From: CAIURC01 sp043777315
Lineage (GTDB): Bacteria > Verrucomicrobiota > Verrucomicrobiia > Chthoniobacterales > Chthoniobacteraceae
Assembly: GCA_043777315.1 (NCBI GenBank)
Contig: JAYVPW010000093.1
Span: 62,001 to 126,000 of the forward strand
Direction of reading: 5' to 3'
DNA length: 64,000 bases
In this document: positions 34,626 to 42,975 of the stretch, piece after piece
Layout: each line of letters opens with the position of its first letter
Position numbering within the stretch: position 1 is the stretch's first letter
The notes under the pieces: model-generated
The model's database searches: none
Told to the model about the DNA's origin: nothing
What the model saw: only the letters and a program-made list of their open reading frames with translations
Translations under genes and position numbers: made by a program

Positions 34626-35471
34626 GTGAGCTATCGACTCGATCGATTTGAAATAAAGTTCGTCATCACCCGCGAGCAGCGCGAGGGCCTCTTGCCTCAT
34701 CTGCTGCCGCGCCTCCGTGCCGATGAGAACGCCGGGGAAGGTGCCTTTTATCCGATCGTCAGCGTTTATTACGACAACCTCGATCGCGACTGTTACTGGG
34801 AAAAGGTCCGCGGCTTCGGCAATCGCCGCAAGATGCGCGTCCGCGTTTACGGCAGCCTCGATGGTGCCCTGCCGCCGACCTGCTTCATCGAAGTGAAGCA
34901 CAAGCGCGATGGCCGCGGGGTGAAGCGCCGGCTGCGCGTTCCGCTCGAAGACGCGCTGACCCTCGCCGCCGGGAAGCACGCCGACATTCCGCTCCGCATC
35001 ATGGACAAACGCCTCGTCGATGAGGTTCACAAGCTCGTGCATGAACGCAATTTCGAGCCGTGTTGTTGCATGCGTTATGACCGGCAGGCCTTTGCCGACA
35101 AAAATCCCGAGTCCGACCTCCGCATCACTTTCGATACCGGCCTCGCCTATCGGATGGACAATCTGATTCCGATCCCGGACGACCGCCGCTTTGAGAATTT
35201 CATGCTGCCCGAAGGTTACTCGGTCATGGAAGTCAAGGTCACCGGCGCGGTCCCGTTCTGGCTCACGCGGATGCTCGGCGAGCACCACTGCATCCTGCAA
35301 AGTCACAGCAAGTACAATAACGCGCTCGAAGACGGCGACCCCGTCCTTCATCGGCAAATCGGCGGTCGTCAGGAGAAAGCGCACTACGGCATCACGGCCC
35401 ACCGTCTCGGTGCAGCCACCGTCGATGCCACCGCGCCCGCCGAAGCGCAGACCATCTCCGCAGCCTCTTAA
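34626..35471 (+). CDS. VTC-domain (polyphosphate polymerase-like) protein
   Basis: The 281-residue protein starts at a GTG (34626): 'MSYRLDRFEIKFVITREQRE'. It has the VTC features 'YPIVSVYYDNLDRDCYWEKV', 'KMRVRVYG', 'FIEVKHKRDGRGVKRR', 'CMRYDRQAFAD', 'LRITFDTGLAYR' and 'VMEVKVTGAVPFWLTRML'. These Arg/Lys/Glu residues line the triphosphate tunnel of the VTC/CYTH fold. It is followed 33 bp later by a DUF4956 membrane protein. That pairing is common and suggests polyphosphate synthesis at the membrane, which is an inference. Confidence 0.92.
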   Translation: MSYRLDRFEIKFVITREQREGLLPHLLPRLRADENAGEGAFYPIVSVYYDNLDRDCYWEKVRGFGNRRKMRVRVYGSLDGALPPTCFIEVKHKRDGRGVKRRLRVPLEDALTLAAGKHADIPLRIMDKRLVDEVHKLVHERNFEPCCCMRYDRQAFADKNPESDLRITFDTGLAYRMDNLIPIPDDRRFENFMLPEGYSVMEVKVTGAVPFWLTRMLGEHHCILQSHSKYNNALEDGDPVLHRQIGGRQEKAHYGITAHRLGAATVDATAPAEAQTISAAS

Positions 35472-35504
35472 CGTTCCCGCCTAACTCTCCTTACCCACTC
35501 TCAC

Positions 35505-36224
35505 ATGGAAGATTCCGTCATGCAGTTCATCAACGAAGTCATGGGCTTCGCTAAAGACACCGCTCCCTTGCAGGAGATCATCTTCGCCATCGGCCTGAGC
35601 TTCCTGCTCAACCTGCTCATCGCCGCCACCTACAAGCACACCTACAAAGGCAGCGACCTCTCCCAGGACTACATCCACTCGCTCCTCATCCTCGGCACCG
35701 TCGTCTCGGTCGTCGTCATGGTCGTGCATGTGGATAAGGAACACGCGCAAGCCACCGCGTTCGGCATCTTCGCGGCGTTCTCGATCATCCGCTTCCGCAC
35801 CTCGCTGAGCGCGGCGCGCGACATCGGCTTCATCTTTCTCGCCATGGCCGCCGGCCTCGGCGTCGGCGCCCGCGCTTATAGCCTCGCCACGGTCACGACG
35901 ATCATCCTTTGCGCGATCATTTACATCTTCTCGAAGATGGACATCTTTGCCCCCGCCCGCGCCTCGCATCGCTTGCGCATCCGCGTCACCAATGACATCG
36001 ATCACGACATCGTTTTCCGGGACTGCTTCACCACCTACCTCGTCGATTCCGACCTCATTTCCGTGGAGTCCATTCAGGCCGGCATGATGACCGAATTGCG
36101 CTACAATGTGCACCTCAAGCAGGTTGATAAACCGGGAGAATTCGTCGCCGCACTCCAGCAGCTCAACGGCAACAACCGTGTCCTGCTCACCTCCACCGTT
36201 CCCGAACGCGGCCTCGCCGCCTAA
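35505..36224 (+). CDS. DUF4956 membrane protein, partner of VTC protein
   Basis: The 239-residue protein has about four membrane helices (for example 'LLILGTVVSVVVMVVHV' and 'TVTTIILCAIIYIFS'). Between them is the family motif 'AFGIFAAFSIIRFRTSLSAA', and a soluble C-terminal domain follows. DUF4956 proteins are usually encoded next to VTC-domain proteins, as here. The molecular role is not established. It starts 33 bp after the VTC gene and is followed 18 bp later by a pseudopilin gene. Confidence 0.9.
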   Translation: MEDSVMQFINEVMGFAKDTAPLQEIIFAIGLSFLLNLLIAATYKHTYKGSDLSQDYIHSLLILGTVVSVVVMVVHVDKEHAQATAFGIFAAFSIIRFRTSLSAARDIGFIFLAMAAGLGVGARAYSLATVTTIILCAIIYIFSKMDIFAPARASHRLRIRVTNDIDHDIVFRDCFTTYLVDSDLISVESIQAGMMTELRYNVHLKQVDKPGEFVAALQQLNGNNRVLLTSTVPERGLAA

Positions 36225-36242
36225 AACACAACGCCCTACCCC

Positions 36243-37025
36243 ATGAAACCACTCACCCACCTTACCACCCTTCAGCGCCGCTCAGGCTTTACCCTCATGG
36301 AAATCCTGGTCGTCATCGCGATCATCCTCGTGCTCGCGGCGATCCTTTTCCCCGTGATTGCTACCGTCCAGCAGCGCTCCTACAAGGCCGTCGCAATCAA
36401 TAACATGAAGCAGCTCGCCGCTGGCTTCATCACCTACGCCAGCCAGAACGACGGAGCGTTCCCCGCCGAGGACGCCAAAGGCACCGACACCTGGCAGAAT
36501 GCCACCAACGAAGCCGCCAGCAAGACGTGGTACAACGCCCTTCCCCGACTTCTCGGCAAAAAGGCCGTCGCCGACTATGCCACCACTCCGCGCGACTTCT
36601 ACAGCAAGGACAACCTGCTCTTCATGCCGGGCGCAAAGTATCCCGAATCCGACAAGAAGCTGAAAGAGCCCCTCTTCGCCATCGCCATCAACACGAAGCT
36701 TTCGCGGAAAAACAAAGAATCCGGCATCAAAGAGCCCGGCAAAATCACCCTTGTCCTTCGCCCCTCCCGCACCGTCATGTTCCTTGAGCAAGGCATCCCC
36801 GGCGAAACCAAAGCCCTCGCGGTGCAGCCGCGCTACGACGGCAGTTGCAAAGGCAGCGCCAAATCCTTTGTCACCCGCTACGGCTCCACCGGCGTGATGA
36901 CCTTCATGGACGGCCACGCCGAATCCCTCGAAGCCAAAGAACTTCTCACCGACACCGGCCGTTTCCCCTTCCCGCAGACCGACATCGTCTGGACCGAGAA
37001 TCCTGACGACGACCCGAATAAGTAA
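36243..37025 (+). CDS. Type II secretion/prepilin-like protein with N-methylation motif
   Basis: The 260-residue protein has the prepilin peptidase site and helix 'RRSGFTLMEILVVIAIILVL', cut after the glycine. It has a globular domain with 'SYKAVAINNMKQLAAGFITY' and ends near 'GVMTFMDGHAES', typical of DUF1559/pseudopilin-like proteins that are abundant in PVC bacteria. It lies in line with the VTC and DUF4956 genes. Between this gene and obg the 53 bp hold only a short GC-rich stretch. Confidence 0.9.
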   Translation: MKPLTHLTTLQRRSGFTLMEILVVIAIILVLAAILFPVIATVQQRSYKAVAINNMKQLAAGFITYASQNDGAFPAEDAKGTDTWQNATNEAASKTWYNALPRLLGKKAVADYATTPRDFYSKDNLLFMPGAKYPESDKKLKEPLFAIAINTKLSRKNKESGIKEPGKITLVLRPSRTVMFLEQGIPGETKALAVQPRYDGSCKGSAKSFVTRYGSTGVMTFMDGHAESLEAKELLTDTGRFPFPQTDIVWTENPDDDPNK

Positions 37026-37078
37026 GCGGCGGAAGTCGCCTGCTGCTCCCATCCGGGCGATGGAGCGCCCAGTCGGGC

Positions 37079-38218
37079 TCAGCCCTCCACGGACTCCGTC
37101 ACGGCAAGCTCCCCGAGCCTGGTTTTCAGCGCTTCCACACCTTCCCCGAGCTCCGCGCTGATCGGGAAAATCTCCAGCCGTTGGTACCGGGTGCGGAAGT
37201 GCGCCAGCTTCTCCTCCGCTTCGGCGAGGTCCATCTTGTTGGCCACCACGATCCACGGCCGCTCGCTCAGGCGCGCGTCGTGGAGATCGAGTTCCTTTCG
37301 GAGCTTCTGCAAATCCTCGATTGGCTCGCGCCCTTCGCTCCCGGCCATATCCAGCACGAAGACCAGCAGCTTGCACCGCACGATGTGCCGCAGGAATTCG
37401 TGCCCGAGCCCCACGTTCAGGTGCGCGCCTTCCACCAGTCCGGGGATGTCCGCCACCGTCACGCGCTGGAAGCCCGGAAGCTCGACCACCCCGATATGCG
37501 GCGTCAGCGTCGTGAAGGGATACGACGCCACCTTTGGATGCGCCGCCGATACCGCTCCGAGCAGCGTTGATTTCCCGGCATTCGGGTACCCCACCAGCCC
37601 GGCGTCCGCGATCTTCCGCAGCTCGAGATAAAACGTCCCCGCCTCCCCCTCATCGCCCTCCGTGTATTGCGTCGGCACCTGATTCCGCGAGCTCTTGAAA
37701 TGCACATTCCCCAGCCCGCCTTTTCCCCCTTTGCACAGCACAAATTCCTGTCCGACCTCCTTCATATCCACCACCACCTCGAGCTCCGAGGCATCCAGCC
37801 CCGCCTTCTTCCCCGGCTTCGACTCCGCCACCGCGTCCTCCGGCGACTGCGAGAAATCGATATACGTCTGGTCAGTCCGATACGCCACCGACGGCTCCAA
37901 GCCCTCCTCCTTCACCTCATCCGGCAGCCGATATACGATCGTCCCCACCGGCACCGGCACGATCTTATCCTCCGCCGACTTCCCGAAGCACTGCTTCCCC
38001 TGCCCGTGATCGCCATTCCGCGCCTTCACGATCGGCTCATAAAAGAACGGCGTCAGGCTGTCCGTGTGCGTATCCGCACGTAAAATGATGCTCCCCCCGC
38101 GCCCGCCGTCCCCGCCATCCGGTCCGCCTCGCGGCACAAAGGATTCCCGTCGAAAGCTGCACGACCCACGCCCTCCGTCACCGGCCTTCACTTGAATCTT
38201 GATATGATCGACAAACAT
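37079..38218 (-). CDS. obg: GTPase Obg/CgtA with an insertion in the Obg domain
   Basis: The 379-residue ribosome-associated GTPase starts 'MFVDHIKIQVKAGDGGRGSC' with the Gly-rich Obg fold ('RGGPDGGDGGRGGSIIL'). It has G1 'GYPNAGKST' at 211-219, G3 'DIPGLVEGAH', G4 'NKMD' and G5 'ISA'. Residues ~97-147 ('YRLPDEVKEEGLEPSVAYRT' to 'ASELEVVVDM') are longer than the usual ~10-residue loop by about 40 residues. The C-terminal OCT domain is absent. Obg normally follows rplU-rpmA but here it is about 13 kb away. Confidence 0.96.
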   Translation of the reverse strand: MFVDHIKIQVKAGDGGRGSCSFRRESFVPRGGPDGGDGGRGGSIILRADTHTDSLTPFFYEPIVKARNGDHGQGKQCFGKSAEDKIVPVPVGTIVYRLPDEVKEEGLEPSVAYRTDQTYIDFSQSPEDAVAESKPGKKAGLDASELEVVVDMKEVGQEFVLCKGGKGGLGNVHFKSSRNQVPTQYTEGDEGEAGTFYLELRKIADAGLVGYPNAGKSTLLGAVSAAHPKVASYPFTTLTPHIGVVELPGFQRVTVADIPGLVEGAHLNVGLGHEFLRHIVRCKLLVFVLDMAGSEGREPIEDLQKLRKELDLHDARLSERPWIVVANKMDLAEAEEKLAHFRTRYQRLEIFPISAELGEGVEALKTRLGELAVTESVEG

Positions 38219-38318
38219 GGGGCGCAGACCCTCGACGTGCTCCCCCGCCCTGTCGAGCCCATTCCCGGAAGTGGCTCAGTTCGTTGTAGCCACACGGGCT
38301 CGGTGGTGGCGCAGTTAC

Positions 38319-38382
38319 GGAAGACAGGCGTCCCGCCTGTCCGGTGGGCCGGGGCCGACAGGCGGGACGCCCGTCTTCCGCG
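38319..38382. repeat. Short modular palindrome with GTCCC core (element H)
   Basis: CGGAAGACAGGCGTCCCGCC plus TGTC is mirrored by GACAGGCGGGACGCCCGTCT plus TCCG. The core word GTCCC within a GC stem is the same as in the element at 4879. It lies in the 384-bp divergent gap between obg and rplI. Apart from this element and a possible promoter, the gap shows nothing. Confidence 0.88.
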
Positions 38383-38502
38383 GCCGATGCGTGCAAGCTG
38401 CAAACTCGTCCACCAGACAGCTCTTCCGCCACTGCGACAGGGGCGCGCTCACTTTCCCGGCACCTGATTCCCGAAGCCGCCGAAAATATCCCGGACGGGA
38501 CG

Positions 38503-38531
38503 TTGACAAGCCGAGGACGGTGCGCTTTCCT
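38503..38531 (+). promoter_or_regulatory. Possible sigma-70-like promoter upstream of rplI
   Basis: A perfect TTGACA (38503-38508) is followed after 17 bp by TTTCCT, a weak -10 match. It lies 72 bp before the rplI start. The -35 box and spacing are good, but the -10 box is poor, so the call is tentative. Confidence 0.35.
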
Positions 38532-38602
38532 CACCGCCCCGCAAATCGGAAAGGAGCGCCTCTTTTCCCGGGACACGCTCCACTTTTCACCGCTCAAATC
38601 TC

Positions 38603-39154
38603 ATGGCTTCCACGACGCAAATCATCCTCACCAAAAAAGTCGAACATCTCGGGGCGGAGGCCGACATCGTGAAGGTGAAGCGGGGCTTTGCGCGCAATTT
38701 CCTCGTGCCGCAGGGCATGGCTCTCGAGGTGACGCCGATGACGCTGAAACGGCTCAACGGCCTGAAAGCGAAGCGCGCGGAGCGCGAAGCCACGGAGCTG
38801 AATGAGTCGGAGGAATTGGCGCGCCGGATCAACAAGCTGAAGATCACGATGGAGCTGGAAACTGGCGGGACGGGGAAGGCTTTCGGATCGATCACGGCGG
38901 CGGACATCGCGGAGCGGATCAAGAAAGAGCTGGGACCGAAGGCGGAGATCGACCGGCACAAGATCGTGCTGGAGAAGCCGATCAAGGAGACGGGCGAAAT
39001 GGAGATTCAGATCAAGCTGCATCACGATGTGGTGGCGAAGCTGGGGCTGACGGTGAAGGCAAAGGGCGACACGGGCGTGGCGAAAGTGGAGCCGGTGAAG
39101 GAAGAGGAGGAAAAGGGTTTCCGGGCCAAGCCGAAGGCGAAGCACGCGAAGTAG
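38603..39154 (+). CDS. rplI: Large ribosomal subunit protein bL9
   Basis: The 183-residue protein starts 'MASTTQIILTKKVEHLGAEA' and has the L9 N-domain motif 'VKVKRGFARNFLVPQGMALE', the long connecting helix 'LKAKRAEREATELNESEELA' and the C-domain 'GKAFGSITAADIAERIKKEL'. It ends in an extra Lys/Glu/Ala-rich tail beyond the usual ~150 residues. It is followed by a strong terminator and then dnaB, the common L9-DnaB neighbourhood. Confidence 0.97.
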   Translation: MASTTQIILTKKVEHLGAEADIVKVKRGFARNFLVPQGMALEVTPMTLKRLNGLKAKRAEREATELNESEELARRINKLKITMELETGGTGKAFGSITAADIAERIKKELGPKAEIDRHKIVLEKPIKETGEMEIQIKLHHDVVAKLGLTVKAKGDTGVAKVEPVKEEEEKGFRAKPKAKHAK

Positions 39155-39161
39155 ATTTTTT

Positions 39162-39205
39162 AAAAGGCGGGCGGTCTCGCGAGAGCGGGGCTGCCCGCCT
39201 TTTTT
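39162..39205 (+). terminator. Rho-independent terminator after rplI
   Basis: The stem AAAAGGCGGGC (39162-39172) pairs with GCCCGCCTTTT (39193-39203) and runs into a T-tract. It begins 8 bp past the rplI stop. Confidence 0.88.
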
Positions 39206-39264
39206 ATGCCTGCGTATGAAGCACGATCGGGAGATTACTGGAGGCAATCGGCGTGGAGGGGGAG

Positions 39265-39417
39265 AACGTCGAACGTCGAACGTCGAACGTCGAACGTCGA
39301 AGTATCGGAAAGGGAGTGGGTGCGTTTCTCCGGGCCTGCCACCGCCTCCAAGGCAACGACCGTCCGCACCAGACTCTGCGTTCGACGTTCGACGTTCGAC
39401 GTTCGACGTTCGACGTT
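39265..39417. repeat. Heptamer-array palindrome D: (AACGTCG)5-AAG ... (CGACGTT)5
   Basis: Five exact AACGTCG units (39265-39299) plus AAG are mirrored by five CGACGTT units (39383-39417), preceded by a degenerate unit CTGCGTT. It fills the gap between rplI's terminator and dnaB. The dnaB frame stays open across the whole element, which creates a false N-terminal extension. Confidence 0.95.
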
Positions 39418-39435
39418 CTCCCCTTTTCTCCACCC

Positions 39436-40899
39436 ATGGCTGAACCATCCGCACCGACATCGAGCGCGCCTTCCAAGAAGGCAGCGGCAAAAGGGAGCGG
39501 GGATTTCCGCGCGAAGGGGCAGTATCTGCCGGAGCCGCACCGGATGCTGCCGCAGGCGCCGGATGCGGAGCGCGGGGTGTTGTCGTCGTTCCTGCTGGTG
39601 CCGCGGGATGTCGGCGGGCTGTGCGCGGAGAAGCAGATCGAGGCGAAGCATTTCCACATCCCGGCGCATGGGACGATCTACGCGCACCTCATGGAGATGT
39701 GGGACAAGAATCGACCAATCGACTTCATCACGCTCACGCAGGAGCTGAGGGATCGGCAACTGATCGATCAAGTGGGCGGCGCGGCGTTCGTCACGGAGTT
39801 GTTCACCTTTCTCCCGACGGCGGCGAACGCGGGATATTACATCGAGATCCTGCAGGAGAAATACACCTTGCGGGAGATGATCCGGGTTTGCACGGAGTAC
39901 GGCGGGCGGGGCTACGACGAGCAGGACGATGTGCCGAATCTGCTCGATGCGCTGGAGCAGAAAGTCTTCGCGATCGCGCAGGATCGGTTCAAGGATCGGA
40001 TGCTCGGGATGAAGCCGATGGTGATGGCGGCGATCCATTCGATCCAGGAACTGTATGATCGGAAGGGGAGCATCACGGGGCTGGAGACGGGATTTTCGGA
40101 GCTGGACAAGATGACGGACGGGCTGCATGGCGCGGAGATGATCGTGATCGCGGCGCGGCCCTCGATGGGCAAGACGGCGCTGGCGATGAACATCGCGGAG
40201 CACGTGGCGGTGGAGTTGAAAAAAGCCGTCGCCGTCTTCTCGCTCGAAATGAACTCGCAGCAACTCGTGCAGCGACTCCTTTGTTCGCGGGCGAAGGTGG
40301 ACCTTGCCAAGGTGCGGGACGGATTTCTCAGCGAGCAGAATTTCCGCTCGATGCAGGTCGCGGGCGGGCAGCTCGCGGAGTCGAAGATGTTCATCGACGA
40401 CACGTCGGGGCTGTCGATCCTCGAGCTGCGGGCCAAGGCGCGGCGGCTGAAAAGTCAGCACGACATCGCAGCGATCTTCGTGGATTACCTCCAGCTCCTG
40501 CGTTCGACCTCGAAACGCGCGCAGGACAATCGGCAGCTCGAAATCGCGGAGATTTCCGGCGGGCTGAAAGCGCTCGCGAAAGAACTGAACATCCCGGTCG
40601 TCGTGCTCGCGCAGCTCAACCGCAACCCGGAATCGCGGAGCGGCGATGCGAAAGGCCGGCCGCGGCTCGGGGATTTGCGCGAGTCGGGCTCGATCGAGCA
40701 GGACGCGGATGTCGTCGGGTTGCTCGTGCGCGAAGAATATTATGCGGACAGCGACGACGACAAAAAGGAGAGCGAGGGCAAGGCGACGCTGATCATCGCC
40801 AAGCAGCGCAACGGTCCCGTCGGGGATGTGCCGCTGACGTTTTTGAAACAGTTCACGCGCTTCGAGACGCGGGCGCGCGGAGAGAGCGACGGGGAGTGA
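39436..40899 (+). CDS. dnaB: Replicative DNA helicase DnaB
   Basis: The 487-residue hexameric helicase has the N-terminal domain 'PQAPDAERGVLSSFLLVPRD' and 'HFHIPAHGTIYAHLMEMWD', then the RecA-type core. The core shows 'ITGLETGFSELDKMTDGLHG', Walker A 'ARPSMGKTALAMN', 'VFSLEMNSQQLVQRLLCSRA', 'IFVDYLQLLR' and 'LGDLRESGSIEQDADVVGLL'. The ATG at 39436 ('MAEPSAPTSSAPSKKAAAKG') is the first after the repeat element. The short Ala/Lys-rich leader is unusual but plausible. Confidence 0.97.
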   Translation: MAEPSAPTSSAPSKKAAAKGSGDFRAKGQYLPEPHRMLPQAPDAERGVLSSFLLVPRDVGGLCAEKQIEAKHFHIPAHGTIYAHLMEMWDKNRPIDFITLTQELRDRQLIDQVGGAAFVTELFTFLPTAANAGYYIEILQEKYTLREMIRVCTEYGGRGYDEQDDVPNLLDALEQKVFAIAQDRFKDRMLGMKPMVMAAIHSIQELYDRKGSITGLETGFSELDKMTDGLHGAEMIVIAARPSMGKTALAMNIAEHVAVELKKAVAVFSLEMNSQQLVQRLLCSRAKVDLAKVRDGFLSEQNFRSMQVAGGQLAESKMFIDDTSGLSILELRAKARRLKSQHDIAAIFVDYLQLLRSTSKRAQDNRQLEIAEISGGLKALAKELNIPVVVLAQLNRNPESRSGDAKGRPRLGDLRESGSIEQDADVVGLLVREEYYADSDDDKKESEGKATLIIAKQRNGPVGDVPLTFLKQFTRFETRARGESDGE

Positions 40900-40953
40900 G
40901 GAATCGGGAAGAAACATTGCGCCGCGCGCGCCGCGAAACATAGAGTCCGCCGC

Positions 40954-41976
40954 ATGGTGCACACCGCCGAGGCTCCGCGCCGCCGCCCGGAACTCTCCGA
41001 CATCCAAGACCGCTTCATCCAAGGCTACCGCTGGATGCTGCTCGCCCGCGTGGTCGAGGAAAAACTCGCGAACCTTTACCGCGGCGGGAAAATTTTCGGA
41101 GGCGTCTTCCTCGGAAAAGGCCAGGAAGCGCTCAGCGTCGCGACCGGAATGTCGCTGCGGAAGCGCGATGTCTTCGCCCCGCTCATCCGCGATCAGGCCG
41201 GGCGCATGGCCTTCGGCGAATCGCTGCTCGACTGCACCCGCACGTATCTCGGCTCGCGCCTCGGGCCGATGCGCGGGCGCGATGGCAACGTCCACCGCGG
41301 CCGCCCGCGCGACGGCATTCTTCCAATGATCAGCCACCTCGGAGCGATGATCCCGGCGGTCGCCGGCACGCTGCTCGCGCGGCGTTTCAAGGGCATCGAA
41401 GGCGCGGTCGGGGCGACGAGCATCGGCGACGGGGGCACCTCGACGGGAGCGTTTCACGAGGGGCTGAATCTCGCGGCGGTCGAGCGGCTGCCGCTGGTGG
41501 TCGTCGTCGCGAACAATCAATACGCCTACTCGACGCCGAACTGCCGGCAATTCGCCTGCCGCGATCTCGTGGACAAAGCGCTCGGCTACGGCATCGAGGG
41601 CCGCACCGTCGATGGCACCGATCTCGAGGCCTGTCTGCAAGTCGTCGGCGACGCCGTCCAGCGCGCGCGCGACGGCGGCGGACCGCAGCTCGTCGTCGGC
41701 TCGCTTCTTCGCCTCACCGGCCACGGCGAACACGACGATGGGCAATACATCGACCCGGCCTTCCGCGAAATGCGCCTCGGTCGCGACTGCATCAAAGTGG
41801 CCGAGGAGCGGATGCTCGCGGCGAATTGGGCCGACGAAACGGCGCTCCGCGAATGGCACGACGACGCGCACCGGCAGACCGACGAGGCTGTGGCCATCAG
41901 CACTCGCGAGCCGTTGCCCGATCCGAATCAGGAAGATTGGTGCGCGCTCGCGACCCGGCATCTGAGCGAAGGTTAG
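40954..41976 (+). CDS. pdhA: 2-oxoacid (pyruvate) dehydrogenase E1 component, alpha subunit
   Basis: The 340-residue thiamine-diphosphate enzyme subunit has 'RWMLLARVVEEKLANLYRGG', 'GQEALSVATGMSLRKRDVF', the TPP-binding motif 'GDGGTSTGAFHEGLNLAAVE' and 'VVVVANNQYAYSTPNC'. With the beta subunit 16 bp downstream it decarboxylates a 2-oxoacid and passes the acyl group to E2. The gene order alpha-beta-E2 supports this. Whether pyruvate or a branched-chain 2-oxoacid is the substrate cannot be settled from sequence. Confidence 0.93.
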   Translation: MVHTAEAPRRRPELSDIQDRFIQGYRWMLLARVVEEKLANLYRGGKIFGGVFLGKGQEALSVATGMSLRKRDVFAPLIRDQAGRMAFGESLLDCTRTYLGSRLGPMRGRDGNVHRGRPRDGILPMISHLGAMIPAVAGTLLARRFKGIEGAVGATSIGDGGTSTGAFHEGLNLAAVERLPLVVVVANNQYAYSTPNCRQFACRDLVDKALGYGIEGRTVDGTDLEACLQVVGDAVQRARDGGGPQLVVGSLLRLTGHGEHDDGQYIDPAFREMRLGRDCIKVAEERMLAANWADETALREWHDDAHRQTDEAVAISTREPLPDPNQEDWCALATRHLSEG

Positions 41977-41992
41977 CCGTCTCTCAACCCCT

Positions 41993-42955
41993 TTGATCAC
42001 CTACCTCGAAGCCATCCGCGAAGCCCAGGCCAAGGCGCTCGCCGACGACCCGCGCGTCTATATTTACGGCCAGGATGTCGGGCAATTCGGCGGTGCATTC
42101 AAAGCCACGAAAAACCTCGCCGCGGAATATCCGGGCCGCGTGCTCGACGCGCCGATCAGCGAGGACGCGATCATCGGCTCCGCCATCGGCGCGGCGATCG
42201 AGGGAATGCGGCCGATCATCGAGATGCAGTTTGCGGATTTCTCGACAGTCGGCTTCAACCAGATCGTGAACCACGCGGCGACGCTGCATTGGCGGACACA
42301 AGTCCCCTGCCCGATCACCGTGCGCCTCCCGAGCGGCGGGACCGCAGGCGGCGGACCGTTTCACAGCCAGAGTCTCGAAGCGCTCTATGCGCACTATCCG
42401 GGGCTGATCGTGATGACGCCGGCGACCGTCGAAGACGCCTACAGCATGTTGCTCGAAGCGGTCGCGATCGACGATCCGGTGATCTTTTGCGAGCACAAAT
42501 ATCTTTACTATCATCTCAAAGCCGAAGCGCTCCCGACTGAGGCGATGCCCACCGGCAAAGCTCGCGTCGCCCGCGCCGGACGCGACGCGACGATCGTGAC
42601 TTACAGCGCGATGGTGCATGAAGCGCTGGCCGCCGCGGAAGATCTCGCGACCGAGGGCTGGGAAATCGAAGTGATCGACCTGCGCTCGATCAAGCCGCTC
42701 GACACCGACACCGTCCTCGCGTCCGTCGCGCGGACCGGCCGGCTGCTCGCAGTCGGCGAGGCGTTCCCGTGGGGCGGCGTGACTGCCGAAGTTCTCGCGC
42801 GCGTCGCGAGCGAAGGCTTCGACCTGCTCGACGCCCCGCCGCGGCGGCTCAACGCCAAAGACACACCAGTCCCATATCACCCGAATCTCTGGGGCACGCA
42901 TCGCCCGACCGCGACGGCGATCAGCGCCGAGATGCGCGATTTGCTGCGACGTTAA
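41993..42955 (+). CDS. pdhB: 2-oxoacid (pyruvate) dehydrogenase E1 component, beta subunit
   Basis: The 320-residue subunit starts at a TTG (41993) giving 'MITYLEAIREAQAKALADDP'; no ATG or GTG lies close by. It has 'VYIYGQDVGQFGGAFKATKN', 'RVLDAPISEDAIIGSAIGAA', 'MQFADFSTVGFNQIVNHAAT' and 'DATIVTYSAMVHEALAAAED', all typical of E1 beta. It lies between the alpha subunit and E2 genes, 20 bp before the latter. Confidence 0.94.
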   Translation: MITYLEAIREAQAKALADDPRVYIYGQDVGQFGGAFKATKNLAAEYPGRVLDAPISEDAIIGSAIGAAIEGMRPIIEMQFADFSTVGFNQIVNHAATLHWRTQVPCPITVRLPSGGTAGGGPFHSQSLEALYAHYPGLIVMTPATVEDAYSMLLEAVAIDDPVIFCEHKYLYYHLKAEALPTEAMPTGKARVARAGRDATIVTYSAMVHEALAAAEDLATEGWEIEVIDLRSIKPLDTDTVLASVARTGRLLAVGEAFPWGGVTAEVLARVASEGFDLLDAPPRRLNAKDTPVPYHPNLWGTHRPTATAISAEMRDLLRR

Positions 42956-42975
42956 TTCACCCGACTTTCCCGAAC

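Noticed and set aside
39235..42000. 921-residue frame on the minus strand
   Set aside because: It is antisense to dnaB and pdhA and has no recognisable motif; it also reads through the repeat array.
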